Origin: Faecalicatena orotica
GTDB lineage: Bacteria > Bacillota > Clostridia > Lachnospirales > Lachnospiraceae
Reading direction: 5' to 3'
NCBI RefSeq assembly: GCF_003149245.1
Contig: NZ_QGDL01000007.1
Span: 124,001-188,000, forward strand
Length of the DNA stretch: 64,000 bases
Shown: piece after piece, positions 44,833 to 54,096 of the stretch
Layout of the letters: every line of letters begins with the position of its first letter
Numbering within the stretch: the stretch's first letter is position 1
Position numbers and translations under genes: made by a program
Notes under the pieces: generated by a model
What the model was told of the DNA's origin: nothing
What the model saw: the letters and a program-made list of their open reading frames with translations, nothing else
The model's database searches: none

Positions 44833-45505
44833 GTGGTCCCTCCAGACGGTAGCCCAGGCCGTGCATGGTTGATATAACCGTCTCGCTGTGCAATGTCTTC
44901 AGATGTTTTCTCAGGAAATAAATATAAGTGTCTAAATTCCCGTCTTCTACGGCAGTATCCGCGCCCCAGATCCGCAGGAATATCTGTTCCCTTGTCAGTG
45001 TCTTTTCGGGATTGCGTAAAAAGTATTCCATCAGCAGGGCAGCCCGGCCGGAGAGCCGCAGTTCCAGCCCGTTGCACTTCAGAATCCGGGTATCCGGTGT
45101 AAAAGAAAGGTCGCTAAAAGCAAGGTCCTGATGCTCGGAAAGGATGGCCGGGCGTCGGGAAAGAGCGCGGATTCGCGCCATCAGTTCTTCAATCGCATAA
45201 GGTTTGACCAGATAATCATCGGCACCGCAGTCCAGCCCGTCGATCCGGTCGTTTACAGTATCTAACGCAGTAGTCAGGATTACCGGGACCGTGATATGGT
45301 TCTGGCGTATGGCGCGCAGGATGGACAGCCCGTCAATCTCAGGCAGCATCCTGTCCAGCAGGATCAGTTCGTACGAGCCGTTCAGGGCATGGTATAAAGC
45401 ATCACTTCCCTTATGGCAGCAGTCAGAAGAATGGTTTCTGGCTTTTAGCTGAAGCTTAAGGGCATCGCAGAGTTCTCTGTCGTCTTCTATGATCAAAATG
45501 TGCAT
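44822..45505 (-). CDS. OmpR-family response regulator
   Basis: I start it at the ATG ending at 45505 (227 residues) behind GAGGGGGA; the open frame extends to 45859 but would overlap the divergent lipoprotein gene. The receiver has E7/D8/D9 and phosphosite D51 (LLDRMLPEIDG) and K in VKPYA; a winged-helix Trans_reg_C domain follows (about 130-225: TREQIFLRIWG, DTYIYFLRKHL). It probably binds the inverted repeat at 45551-45600 and controls the divergent 45645 operon and its own gene. Confidence 0.94.
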   Translation of the reverse strand: MHILIIEDDRELCDALKLQLKARNHSSDCCHKGSDALYHALNGSYELILLDRMLPEIDGLSILRAIRQNHITVPVILTTALDTVNDRIDGLDCGADDYLVKPYAIEELMARIRALSRRPAILSEHQDLAFSDLSFTPDTRILKCNGLELRLSGRAALLMEYFLRNPEKTLTREQIFLRIWGADTAVEDGNLDTYIYFLRKHLKTLHSETVISTMHGLGYRLEGPHVS

Positions 45506-45550
45506 AATTAGTCCCCCTCGTCCTGTAATAAAAACATTATAGCAGATAAA

Positions 45551-45600
45551 TCTCAAAAAAATCTTAAAAAAAAGAATCTGGCTTTCAAGATTTTTTGAGA
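45551..45600. promoter_or_regulatory. Inverted repeat in the divergent control region, candidate response-regulator operator
   Basis: TCTCAAAAAAATCTT (45551-45565) and AAGATTTTTTGAGA (45587-45600) are near-perfect inverted copies 21 bases apart. Likely -10 boxes lie on each side: TATAAT on the minus strand at 45541-45536 and TATGAT on the plus strand at 45610-45615, each with the repeat arm in the -35 position and no -35 hexamer. This suits activation in both directions by the OmpR-type regulator. Confidence 0.5.
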
Positions 45601-45644
45601 TAGTTTCTGTATGATAGATAATAAAGAATGTAAGGAGGGGTGTT

Positions 45645-47882
45645 ATGAAAAATATGTGGAAATATACAATTGTATTTTTGTTGATTTTATCATTGGCAGC
45701 CGGGGGGCTTACAGGCTGTAAGGGCGATGGTAAAAAGAAATCCTCCGGAAAAGGGCGGTATGTTGAAAAGGACATAGAATTCCCAGTGAAGGAGGGACAG
45801 GAGCAGTTCATGAGTTTTTTACAGTCAAAGGATGGCAATCCGCTGTTGTTTGCAAGCAACTACCTGAGGGCGGAAATCGCCCGGTACGAATATGTGGATG
45901 GAAAATGGGAAGAGACTGACCTTGACTGGTTCAGCAGACTGCACGATGAAGGAATGCCGACGATTGGCAAGGTGCGGGATGTACAGGAGTCTGATGATGG
46001 CACACAGGTGGTAATCATGCAGGGCACTGCGGGGACCCCGGACATTATATGCCGCGGGAAAGTAGGAAGTGCGGGAGAGATTCTCGATATCCCTTATGTG
46101 ACAGAGAAATCGGGAAACCAGTACATGGCGATTACCAATATGGTGATAGACAAAGAAGGAAACTACTGGATGAATGATCTGAATAATTTGAAAGCCGTGG
46201 TCATCTCACCGGATACACTGGAAACTATTATGGAGGTGGATTCTGCTTATTACGGCGATGTATTTTCCGGTTATGGCAGGCTTGCAAAAGGAAAGGACGG
46301 AAGCATAGCAGTCCAGGCAGAGGATGGCATCTGCAATATATATGATGCCAAAAGCCTTGAAACAAAAGGTAAATTAACATTCGAAAAGGGTGAATGGCCT
46401 GCATTATGCAGTGATGGCAGCAATTGGTATGCTGTCTCCGAAAAAGGAATCAGCCGCTGCCAGATTGGCAGTGACATGACGGAAATTATGATGGACGGCG
46501 GCATGGGAATGATGGGACAGCCCAAATACAGGGCCGGTTCCGTAATCATGGGTAGTGATGATGATTTCTATGTGCTTTACGGGCAGAATAAGGACTATGA
46601 TTATAGCCTGAAGCATTATGTTTATGATCCGGATATCTCAGCAGTACCGGAAAAGACACTGACTGTGTTTGGCTTGTCGGACAATGATACGGTTCGTCAG
46701 GGGATTCAGGAATTCCAGAGGAAGAACCCGGATGTCAGGGTAGATTTCCATACATCAGGCAAAGAGGACAGCGAAGTAACTTCAGATGATATCCGGACAC
46801 TGAATACGGAATTGCTCAGTGGAAACGGCGCGGATGTGCTGCTTATGGATGGCCTGCCCCTGGATGCCTATATAGAAAAAGGGACACTGGCGGACCTGAC
46901 AGACTTCACGAAGGAATTGACAGCCGAAGATTCCTATCTGGATAACATTTTAGAAAATACGGCGCAGAAGGATGGCAGGATTTATGCCCTGCCAATAAAA
47001 TTCAGGATTCCAATTATGTATGGAAGCCCGGAAGTCCGGGAGGCATTAGAGTCAATTGATTCTTTGGAACGTTATCTGGACAAAAAGCCCGATGCTACTG
47101 TTTTTAGCTTTCCTGACCATTGGTACATCAGAGATCTTCTCTTTCAGCTATATCACGAAGAGATTGTGAAAACAAACGGCAAAGTCGATCAGAAGAAGTT
47201 AAGGACGCTCCTTGAACTGGAAGAAAAGATCTGTGAAAATGCAGGGACAAAAGAATTCGAAGAACGAAACGGTATTACAGAGAAGTACAAGGATTCCGCG
47301 GGGGTATTCACCAGCTGGGCAGAATTTGGGATTATAAAGCATCCGGATACAGCAGAAACCGCAGAGATTTCCAGTGTGCCCGGCATGACCTTCCCTTATG
47401 GAATTATGCGTGAGCTAAGCCTGTCCCCGGTATCTATCCAGAATCTGTATCATCCGGTCGGTATCGTGGGAGTGAACCAGAACAGCACCCAGAAGGATTT
47501 GGCAGAGGAATTCCTAAAATTCCTGCTGTCCGAAGAGGTACAGTCGGTGCAGCAGAAAGAGGGACTTCCGGTTCTGGCAGATTCAATGGACGGCCTGAAG
47601 GAAGAACTTGATAGTACATATATGAATTCACTTAGCAGTGGATGGAGATTTGAAACAGAAGATGGAGAAATGGAGTTTATTGCATTTGGATATGCAGTGA
47701 CGGAGGAAGAACTTCGGGGCCTGCTTGACATGAGCCGGACACTGACCAAACCTCTGATACAGGACCGTGCCGTATGGGGCATTTATCAGGAGAACGCGGA
47801 AAAATATCTGGAGGGCAGTATCGATGTGGATGAAGCAGTTGAGACCATTGCGCAGAAGGCGGATACCTATCTCGCAGAGTAA
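45645..47882 (+). CDS. Lipoprotein: N-terminal propeller-like domain fused to a family-1 solute-binding domain
   Basis: The 745-residue protein has a lipoprotein signal with LTGC (Cys25). Residues about 45-340 show repeated short strands (YWMNDLNNLKAVVISPDTLETI, AVQAEDGICNIYDAKSLETKG) like a beta-propeller. Residues about 345-740 are an ABC sugar-type binding protein (VFGLSDNDTVRQGIQEFQRKNPDVRVDF, GADVLLMDGLPLDAYIEKG, LPIKFRIPIMYGS). Two permeases follow directly, so it delivers substrate to an importer. The extra domain may bind carbohydrate or polymer at the surface. Ribosome site AAGGAGGGG. Confidence 0.85.
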   Translation: MKNMWKYTIVFLLILSLAAGGLTGCKGDGKKKSSGKGRYVEKDIEFPVKEGQEQFMSFLQSKDGNPLLFASNYLRAEIARYEYVDGKWEETDLDWFSRLHDEGMPTIGKVRDVQESDDGTQVVIMQGTAGTPDIICRGKVGSAGEILDIPYVTEKSGNQYMAITNMVIDKEGNYWMNDLNNLKAVVISPDTLETIMEVDSAYYGDVFSGYGRLAKGKDGSIAVQAEDGICNIYDAKSLETKGKLTFEKGEWPALCSDGSNWYAVSEKGISRCQIGSDMTEIMMDGGMGMMGQPKYRAGSVIMGSDDDFYVLYGQNKDYDYSLKHYVYDPDISAVPEKTLTVFGLSDNDTVRQGIQEFQRKNPDVRVDFHTSGKEDSEVTSDDIRTLNTELLSGNGADVLLMDGLPLDAYIEKGTLADLTDFTKELTAEDSYLDNILENTAQKDGRIYALPIKFRIPIMYGSPEVREALESIDSLERYLDKKPDATVFSFPDHWYIRDLLFQLYHEEIVKTNGKVDQKKLRTLLELEEKICENAGTKEFEERNGITEKYKDSAGVFTSWAEFGIIKHPDTAETAEISSVPGMTFPYGIMRELSLSPVSIQNLYHPVGIVGVNQNSTQKDLAEEFLKFLLSEEVQSVQQKEGLPVLADSMDGLKEELDSTYMNSLSSGWRFETEDGEMEFIAFGYAVTEEELRGLLDMSRTLTKPLIQDRAVWGIYQENAEKYLEGSIDVDEAVETIAQKADTYLAE

Positions 47883-48741
47883 GAAGACAGAATACCGGAC
47901 GGCATACCTGTTCCTGCTCCCAAGTCTTTTGGGAGTGGGAGGGTTCGTCTTCCTTCCCTTTCTGGATGTCTTCCGGCGCTCCTTTTTACAGGCATCCGGA
48001 CACGTGTTTGTAGGGTTTGGGAATTACCGGACTGTGCTTCAAAACGAAGCTTTCCAAAGGGCGGCAGGCAATACAGCGAAGTTTATTCTGGTCTGTATCC
48101 CGCTGCTTCTTACATTGTCCCTTAGTATTGCGGTATTCGTCCAACAGAGCAAAACATACCAGAAACTTATGAAGACAGGGTTCCTGCTTCCGATGGCACT
48201 GCCGGTGGCATCTGTGGCAGTCTGCTTTAAAATGATATTCGACCGGCATGGCTGGCTGAACCTGTTCCTTAGGCAGTTTGGAGGGAAAGGGGCGGACTGG
48301 CTCTCTTCGGACAGTGCTTTCTGGGTGCTGATTGCCTGTTACGTGTGGAAGAATCTTGGATATGACATGGTGCTGTGGCTGGCAGGGTTAAGTGCAATAC
48401 CGAAGGAGCAGTATGATGCGGCTAAGGTACAGGGGGCAGGGCGGTGGGCTCTTTTTCGCTATATCACCCTGCCCCAGCTGGCAGAGACGATATTCGTAAC
48501 GGGACTTCTCTCCTTTATCAATGCGTTCCGTGTCTTTCGTGAAGCATACCTGCTCTCAGGGGATTATCCGGACAAAAGCATCTATATGCTGCAGCATTTG
48601 TTTAACAACTGGTTTACCAGTCTGGATATCCAGAAAATGACAGCCGCAGCGGTGATGCTGGTGCTGTTGATAGGAGGGATCTTAAGCGGTGAGGAATTTT
48701 GGAAGAACTGCCGGGAGAAAAAGGAAGAGCAAAGGAAATAG
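47824..48741 (+). CDS. ABC sugar transporter permease, MalF/UgpA type
   Basis: I start it at ATG 47824 (305 residues) behind GGAGGG, overlapping the binding-protein gene by 59 bases; the family's membrane start (TAYLFLLPSLLGVGGFVFLPFL) lies about 25 residues in. Six helices are expected. The EAA loop reads LSAIPKEQYDAAKVQGAGRWALFRYITLPQL, the coupling site for an ATPase. No ATPase gene is in the cluster; many Bacillota share one MsmK-type ATPase among sugar importers. Pairs with the next permease. Confidence 0.9.
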   Translation: MWMKQLRPLRRRRIPISQSKKTEYRTAYLFLLPSLLGVGGFVFLPFLDVFRRSFLQASGHVFVGFGNYRTVLQNEAFQRAAGNTAKFILVCIPLLLTLSLSIAVFVQQSKTYQKLMKTGFLLPMALPVASVAVCFKMIFDRHGWLNLFLRQFGGKGADWLSSDSAFWVLIACYVWKNLGYDMVLWLAGLSAIPKEQYDAAKVQGAGRWALFRYITLPQLAETIFVTGLLSFINAFRVFREAYLLSGDYPDKSIYMLQHLFNNWFTSLDIQKMTAAAVMLVLLIGGILSGEEFWKNCREKKEEQRK

Positions 48742-49609
48742 CGGGGGCGTAAGAAGGAAGAAGAGGCAGTTATTTGATGGTGTGACAGGTCTGTTCCTGT
48801 TTTTAGTACTGGTTATCATGGTATCGCCGCTGCTCCTGATCGTATCCTATTCGTTTATGGGAAGCGGAGAGCTCAAGGAAGTGTGCGGTGCAGTTCTGTC
48901 AGGGATGAAAGGGATGGCGGGATTCAGGTTCTTTCCTGCATATCCCACGCTTCGTGCATACGTGCAGATCCTTCTGGATTCACCGGAGTTTTTTACATCT
49001 TTCTGGAATTCCTGCATACAGACGGGGGGAATCCTGCTGGGGCAGTTTCTTGTGGCAGTCCCGGCCGCATGGGCATTTGCCAATTTCAGGTTCCCGGGAA
49101 AGAATGTGTTGTGGTTTCTTTATATGCTTCTGATGATCCTGCCGTTTCAGGTGACGATGGTTTCCGGATATCTGGTTTTAAACAAAATACATCTGATGGA
49201 TACGTTTGCAGCAATCATCCTGCCGGGAATGTTTTCCACACTTCCGGTCTTCATTTTAAGGAAAACCTTTGCAGCAGTTCCGAGAGAGATCATTGAAACG
49301 GCGAAGGTGGACGGGGCGGACGAGTTCAGGATTTTCCTGTCCATAGGACTGCCATTGGGAAAGGCGGGGATCTTTGCAATCCTCATCTTAGGATTTCTGG
49401 AGAGCTGGAACGCGATTGAGCAGCCCATGACGTATTTAAAGACAGCGGCGTATTGGCCAATGTCACTGTATCTGCCGCAGATTATGGAGAAAAATGCTTC
49501 TCTTGCGTTTGTAGCTTCTATGATTATGCTGGTGCCGGCACTTCTTTTGTTTTTCTTTGGACAGGATTATCTGGAACAGGGGATTGCTGCATCAGGGCTA
49601 AAGGGGTAG
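48689..49609 (+). CDS. ABC sugar transporter permease, MalG/UgpE type
   Basis: This 306-residue permease starts at GTG 48689, 10 bases after GGAGGG, and overlaps the previous gene by 53 bases. A basic N-terminus precedes helix 1 (LFLFLVLVIMVSPLLLIVSYSF), and the EAA-loop equivalent is VPREIIETAKVDGADEFRIFLSIGLPLG. It forms the heterodimeric channel with the upstream permease. The deep overlaps show that the three transport genes are tightly coupled. Confidence 0.9.
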   Translation: MRNFGRTAGRKRKSKGNSGGVRRKKRQLFDGVTGLFLFLVLVIMVSPLLLIVSYSFMGSGELKEVCGAVLSGMKGMAGFRFFPAYPTLRAYVQILLDSPEFFTSFWNSCIQTGGILLGQFLVAVPAAWAFANFRFPGKNVLWFLYMLLMILPFQVTMVSGYLVLNKIHLMDTFAAIILPGMFSTLPVFILRKTFAAVPREIIETAKVDGADEFRIFLSIGLPLGKAGIFAILILGFLESWNAIEQPMTYLKTAAYWPMSLYLPQIMEKNASLAFVASMIMLVPALLLFFFGQDYLEQGIAASGLKG

Positions 49610-49616
49610 ACAGAAT

Positions 49617-50996
49617 ATGGATAAAAAGAAAAAACTTGCGGTTCGCATTCTGGCCGGATTTTTTATCACAATGGCGGTATGTACTATTATTGCAAGGGCG
49701 GCGGCATCTTTGATGGTTGCACAGGTGAACGTGGACAAAGTAAGAAGGGGACGGCTCACCTATTCCTATACGGGGAGCGGGAAGATTGTGCCTGAGAAAG
49801 AAGAGCAGATTTTCCTCTGGCCGGGCCAGCAGGTAGAAAAAGCTGCAAAGGAAGGGAGTACTGTGAAGAGGGGCGAATGCCTTGTACAGTTTCGCGGGGA
49901 ATATCTCTTAAAGACTATTGAGCAGAAACAAAGTGAGGTCGAGCAGCTTAAGCTTAGGCGCGAACAGCAGCTTATTTCCACGAGGGAGACACAGAGGGTA
50001 CCGGCTTCTGCAAGTGCAGCGCTTGCCCTTAAGTCTGCCGAAGACCGTCTCGCACAGGCATGGCAGAAGGAAGCAGACGCCCAGTATGCCTATGATTCGG
50101 AGGAATTCGAAGAATTGAAACAGCAGCTATATCAGGAAGTGCAAAGTGCTCAGGCGGAAGCAGCGTCTTTGGAACAGGCGGTGACAGATGCCCGGAATGC
50201 TTATGATTTAGCCTGCCAGCAGGATGCGGCACAGGAAGAAAACGATGCAAATGCCAGGGAGGTTGCTGAATTGGGGATAAAAGATCTGGACATCCAGATC
50301 AGACAGGCAGAGGAAGAACTGAAAAAGCTACAGGAATATCAGGCTGCCGACGGTAAAATCTATGCAGAAAAAACTTGTGTGATACTGAAATCAGGCGTGC
50401 AGGAAGGGAGTATTTCCACAGGGACAGAGATGCTGACGGTTGGAAACAGCGGATGGCGCCTTCAGGGGACTGCCGGTTCAGAGGAGAAAGAGGTACTGGC
50501 AGCAGGACTTCAGGTGGAAATTGAAACTTCTTCATCAGAGAAATATAAAGTAGAGATTGAGTCAGTTGCGCAGGGCAGAGACGGGGAGAACACGGGAATC
50601 CTTTCCGGCCAAACTGGCAATGCAGACGCCGGAGGCGATCCGGCCGCAGAGGTTACTTTTTGGTCTGCTTCCCTTCCGGACGGTATGGTAGCGGCATACA
50701 ATGAAACTTTTATCTGGAAGACAGAGATAGAAACCGAGGAAGAGTTTGACCAGATCATTCCCCAGTCAGCGCTCCGGGAGGGTGCATCTGGCTACTACTG
50801 TCTGGTCCTTTCAGAAGAAACCGGCATGCTTGGGACTGTTCAGGCAGCAAAAAAGGTGAATGTAAACGTGATAAAAAAAGACGGTGAGAAGGCGGCAGTT
50901 GAAGGCGGTCTTAAAAGAGACAGCCAAATCATAGTATCTTCTGACAAATATGTAGAGGAGGGTGATCAGGTACGGATAAAGGAAAACGAAAACTAA
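49617..50996 (+). CDS. HlyD/RND-type periplasmic-adaptor-like protein
   Basis: The 459-residue protein has a membrane helix at about 10-32, then KVRRGRLTYSYTGSGKIVPEKE and KEGSTVKRGECLVQFRG (first half of a lipoyl-like hairpin), a long coiled coil (about 100-225), and a return segment (KTCVILKSGVQEGSISTGTEMLTVGN) leading into beta-rich domains. In Bacillota such adaptors accompany MacB-type proteins, and one with a MacB-like outside domain follows. It starts 7 bases after an importer permease, an unusual mix of import and efflux-type parts. Confidence 0.85.
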   Translation: MDKKKKLAVRILAGFFITMAVCTIIARAAASLMVAQVNVDKVRRGRLTYSYTGSGKIVPEKEEQIFLWPGQQVEKAAKEGSTVKRGECLVQFRGEYLLKTIEQKQSEVEQLKLRREQQLISTRETQRVPASASAALALKSAEDRLAQAWQKEADAQYAYDSEEFEELKQQLYQEVQSAQAEAASLEQAVTDARNAYDLACQQDAAQEENDANAREVAELGIKDLDIQIRQAEEELKKLQEYQAADGKIYAEKTCVILKSGVQEGSISTGTEMLTVGNSGWRLQGTAGSEEKEVLAAGLQVEIETSSSEKYKVEIESVAQGRDGENTGILSGQTGNADAGGDPAAEVTFWSASLPDGMVAAYNETFIWKTEIETEEEFDQIIPQSALREGASGYYCLVLSEETGMLGTVQAAKKVNVNVIKKDGEKAAVEGGLKRDSQIIVSSDKYVEEGDQVRIKENEN

Positions 50997-52048
50997 TATG
51001 TTATCTGATATTGGCAGCACTTCTACTGTTGGTGGATCTTTGGCTGTTCAGCCGCATGTCTGTACAGGAGGAGTTTTCTGAACACCTGAGTATGCGCTTC
51101 CGGGAGGGAACTATTTCGGAAGGGGCATTCGATGCCTTTATGGAAAGCCGCAGTAAAGAAGAGTTTTCTTTGGCGGCCGTGTGGAAATCAGACGGTGAGG
51201 CAGCGGCAGCAGCAAAGAACACAGGAAGAAGAGAGCAGTTAAAGTGCTATCGTATCAAAGGACAGCCGGAGGCAGTGTTTGGGGTGACGCTGTGCCTTGG
51301 CCGGTATTTCTTTCAGGATGAGGAGGATGCCTGCCTGCTGGACCAGAAAGCGGCACAGTGTTTATTTGGGACAGAAGATGCTGTGGGAAATATTGTGGAA
51401 CTGGACGGGAAAAAATATCAGGTTGCAGGAATCCTGTCAGGCGGCAGGATGGTCTGCGCCATCCCGGCAGATAAAGGGGCTGCCTTTGACGGGATCGCGG
51501 TCTGCAGAGCATCGTCAAAGCAGTCTGTTAAGAACAGCATCAAAACATTGGAAATGTATTTTGGAAACGCGGATGAAGTGATTGACGGACAGTTCTACTT
51601 CTCATCCGCGTATATTCTGTTTGCCCTGAATCTGGCGGTGACATGGTTCATGATATGCTTTTTAATCGGTTTTTCTGCCAGCCGGCCAGTTAAAATATTG
51701 TTTCTGGTAACCGGAGGGGTATTTGCTGTCCTGATTCTGATCATGGGAATACGTTTTTCAGGATTAGGGAGAGAGTATCTCCCTACTTACTGGTCAGATT
51801 TTGAATTTTACGAAAACTTATGGAGGGAGAAGGCGGATGCGGTAAAGCAGCTTTCGAGGCATCAGGAATTCTGGCAGGAACAGCTGATATGGACACGGTG
51901 GCTGCAGGCAGTCATAGGGAATCTTGTTCTTATAGGCGTGCAGATACTGACTGTGTATGTTACAATAGACATAACACGAAGCATGCAGCTTCATACCAGA
52001 AAAGGAATGCACAGGAAGAGGAGGAATGAGGATGGATCCAAGGCTTGA
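50972..52048 (+). CDS. MacB/FtsX-like membrane protein without ATPase, apparent ACG start
   Basis: The frame opens after a TGA at 50963. With ACG 50972 as start the product has 358 residues and begins M-D-K-G-K-R-K followed by a membrane helix (LICYLILAALLLLVDLWLFS). GGAGGG ends 9 bases before ACG. The only standard start, TTG 51011, has no ribosome site and would cut the helix. The outside domain resembles the MacB core (LGRYFFQDEEDACLLDQKAAQCLFG, GNIVELDGKKYQVAGIL). Three membrane helices follow near 220-345. It probably works with the adaptor encoded upstream, whose stop it overlaps. Confidence 0.72.
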   Translation, partial: TDKGKRKLICYLILAALLLLVDLWLFSRMSVQEEFSEHLSMRFREGTISEGAFDAFMESRSKEEFSLAAVWKSDGEAAAAAKNTGRREQLKCYRIKGQPEAVFGVTLCLGRYFFQDEEDACLLDQKAAQCLFGTEDAVGNIVELDGKKYQVAGILSGGRMVCAIPADKGAAFDGIAVCRASSKQSVKNSIKTLEMYFGNADEVIDGQFYFSSAYILFALNLAVTWFMICFLIGFSASRPVKILFLVTGGVFAVLILIMGIRFSGLGREYLPTYWSDFEFYENLWREKADAVKQLSRHQEFWQEQLIWTRWLQAVIGNLVLIGVQILTVYVTIDITRSMQLHTRKGMHRKRRNEDGSKA

Positions 52049-54080
52049 ACCTTTATTTACGCCGTGGCGTATCGGAAACTGTGAGATTAAGAACCGCATT
52101 GTTTTAACTTCTATGGGAGGGACGAATCTCTTAGGGTGGATGGAGAAGAACCATTTTGACAAAGACGGGGCCCGCTTTATCATGGAGGTGGCAAAGAATA
52201 ACGCCGGACTGGTGCTGCCGGGGTGCCAGCCGGTCTACAACCCGATGTTCGGGCAGTGGCTTTATAAGAACAAAAAGATGTATGAGGATTTAAAAGCATG
52301 GCTCCCAGAATTCCATAAGACGGGGGCAAAGCTGTTTATCCAGCTGACGGCGGGCTTCGGACGCTCTTTTACGATCAGCGGACTGATGGAGACTCTTTAC
52401 ACAAATAAGTTTTTAAGAGTAGTCTCCAAACCGTTTATGGATCTGGATAAGATTACGGCGACAGCCAGCCCTTCACCGAACCGGTGGTCTGATAAGGTGC
52501 CGTCAAGAGAGCTGACTGTGGAGGAAATCCATGAATATGTAGAAGCTTTTGCGAAATGTGCAAGGCTGCTTCAGGATGCCGGCGTGGACGGCATCGAGAT
52601 CCATGCTGTACATGAGGGCTATCTGTTGGACCAGTTTACCCTCAAATATGTGAACCACCGCACGGACGAGTATGGCGGCTCTTTCGAAAACCGTTACCGT
52701 TTTCCGGTGGAGATCGTGCAGGCCATTAAGAAAGAATGCGGGAAAGATTTCCCGGTATCTTTAAGATACAGTGTCCGTTCCATGACAAAGGGATTCCGGG
52801 AGGGGGCCCTGCCGGGCGAGGATTTCGTAGAAGCGGGAAGAGATATGGAAGAGTCCGAAAAGGCTGTGAAATATCTTCAGGATGCTGGCTATGATATGCT
52901 GAACTGTGATAATGGTACATATGATGCATGGTATTGGGCACATCCGCCGATCTATATGCCTGAGAACTGTAATCTGGAGGATGTGGAGCACATCAGGCAG
53001 TTCGTGGATATCCCCGTTGTATGTGCGGGCCGGATGGAACCATACACTGCGGCCGAATCCATTTCCGCAGGGAAAATCGACGGTGCAGGGTTTGCACGGC
53101 AGTTTCTGGCGGACCAGGAGTGGGTTACAAAGATGAAGGAAGGCAGGGAAGAGGACATCCGACCCTGTATTTTATGCCATAACGGGTGCTTTAACATGTG
53201 CCATTACAAGGGCGTTGCAAATGACCAGGAACTTTCCGACAGCCTGCATTTGTCAAGATGCGCGGTTAATGCAGAGACGATGCAGTGGGATAAACACTAT
53301 ATTCATAAGGCATCAAAGCCCCAGACAGTATCCATTATCGGCGGCGGTATCGGAGGCATGGAAGCGGCAAGGGTATTAAAACTCAGGGGGCATGACCCGG
53401 TTATTTATGAAAAAGACAGTGTCCTTGGGGGAACTTTTATTCCGGCAAGTGCGGAATCCTATAAAGAGAAGCTTAGAAGCCTGCTTGCATGGTACAGACG
53501 CCAGATGGAGGTACTGGGTGTAAAAGTGAATCTGAACCACAAAGTCACAGATACGGAAACGTTTAAGGACGGCCCTGTTATTATTGCCACGGGTTCTGTT
53601 CCGAGGCTTCTGAAAAATGTGCCCGGTTATGAGCGTATGATCGAGGCATGTGACTTCTTAAACGGAGCAGAAGCAGGTGACACGGTGGCTGTGATCGGCG
53701 GGGGGCTGACCGGAAGCGAGATCGCATATGAACTGGCATTGATGGGAAAGAATCCGGTCATTGTGGAGATGAAGGATGACCTGATCTCCCAGACAGGTGT
53801 CTGTCTTGCCAACAGTTCTTATCTGCGCGAATGGTTTGCACTCCACAAGGTCCCGGTTTATCTGGAGACGACATTGAAAGAGGTAAAGGAAGGTTCTGTA
53901 ATCTGCCGGACCAAGGATGGAAAAGACATAGAGATCGCATGTGATTCGGTCATTAGCTCTGCGGGATATATACCAGATCCGTTGGATAAGAAAGGGGCAT
54001 ATCTGGTAGGTGACTGTAAGAATGTAGGCAATCTCAGGTCAGTGATCTGGGGCGCGTACGAGACGGCAATGAAAATATGA
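52032..54080 (+). CDS. Old-yellow-enzyme-family ene-reductase with [4Fe-4S] and FAD/NAD(P)H domains
   Basis: From ATG 52032 (682 residues; ATG 52026 is too close to AGGAGG) this is a 2,4-dienoyl-CoA reductase/BaiH-type flavoenzyme. The FMN barrel spans about 1-350 (VDGIEIHAVHEGYLLDQF, YGGSFENRYRF); the Fe-S motif CILCHNGCFNMCH lies near 375-388; a FAD/NAD(P)H module follows (SIIGGGIGGMEAARVL, VIGGGLTGSEIAYELALMG). Enzymes of this kind reduce alpha,beta-unsaturated acids, ketones or CoA esters. It overlaps the transport gene upstream and precedes the aconitase-X genes by 16 bases, so a dehydrate-then-reduce sequence is suggested. Confidence 0.9.
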   Translation: MDPRLEPLFTPWRIGNCEIKNRIVLTSMGGTNLLGWMEKNHFDKDGARFIMEVAKNNAGLVLPGCQPVYNPMFGQWLYKNKKMYEDLKAWLPEFHKTGAKLFIQLTAGFGRSFTISGLMETLYTNKFLRVVSKPFMDLDKITATASPSPNRWSDKVPSRELTVEEIHEYVEAFAKCARLLQDAGVDGIEIHAVHEGYLLDQFTLKYVNHRTDEYGGSFENRYRFPVEIVQAIKKECGKDFPVSLRYSVRSMTKGFREGALPGEDFVEAGRDMEESEKAVKYLQDAGYDMLNCDNGTYDAWYWAHPPIYMPENCNLEDVEHIRQFVDIPVVCAGRMEPYTAAESISAGKIDGAGFARQFLADQEWVTKMKEGREEDIRPCILCHNGCFNMCHYKGVANDQELSDSLHLSRCAVNAETMQWDKHYIHKASKPQTVSIIGGGIGGMEAARVLKLRGHDPVIYEKDSVLGGTFIPASAESYKEKLRSLLAWYRRQMEVLGVKVNLNHKVTDTETFKDGPVIIATGSVPRLLKNVPGYERMIEACDFLNGAEAGDTVAVIGGGLTGSEIAYELALMGKNPVIVEMKDDLISQTGVCLANSSYLREWFALHKVPVYLETTLKEVKEGSVICRTKDGKDIEIACDSVISSAGYIPDPLDKKGAYLVGDCKNVGNLRSVIWGAYETAMKI

Positions 54081-54096
54081 TGGGAGGCCGGATACG

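Noticed and set aside
45506-45859. Extension of the OmpR-type regulator frame on the minus strand
   Set aside because: It runs through the divergent promoter region and into the lipoprotein gene; receiver domains start right at the ATG ending at 45505.
52032-54080. Reading the OYE-family gene as baiCD/baiH of a bile-acid 7-dehydroxylation operon
   Set aside because: The Fe-S/FAD layout fits, but no other bai gene (CoA ligase, 7-alpha-dehydratase, CoA transferase) is present; aconitase X follows instead.
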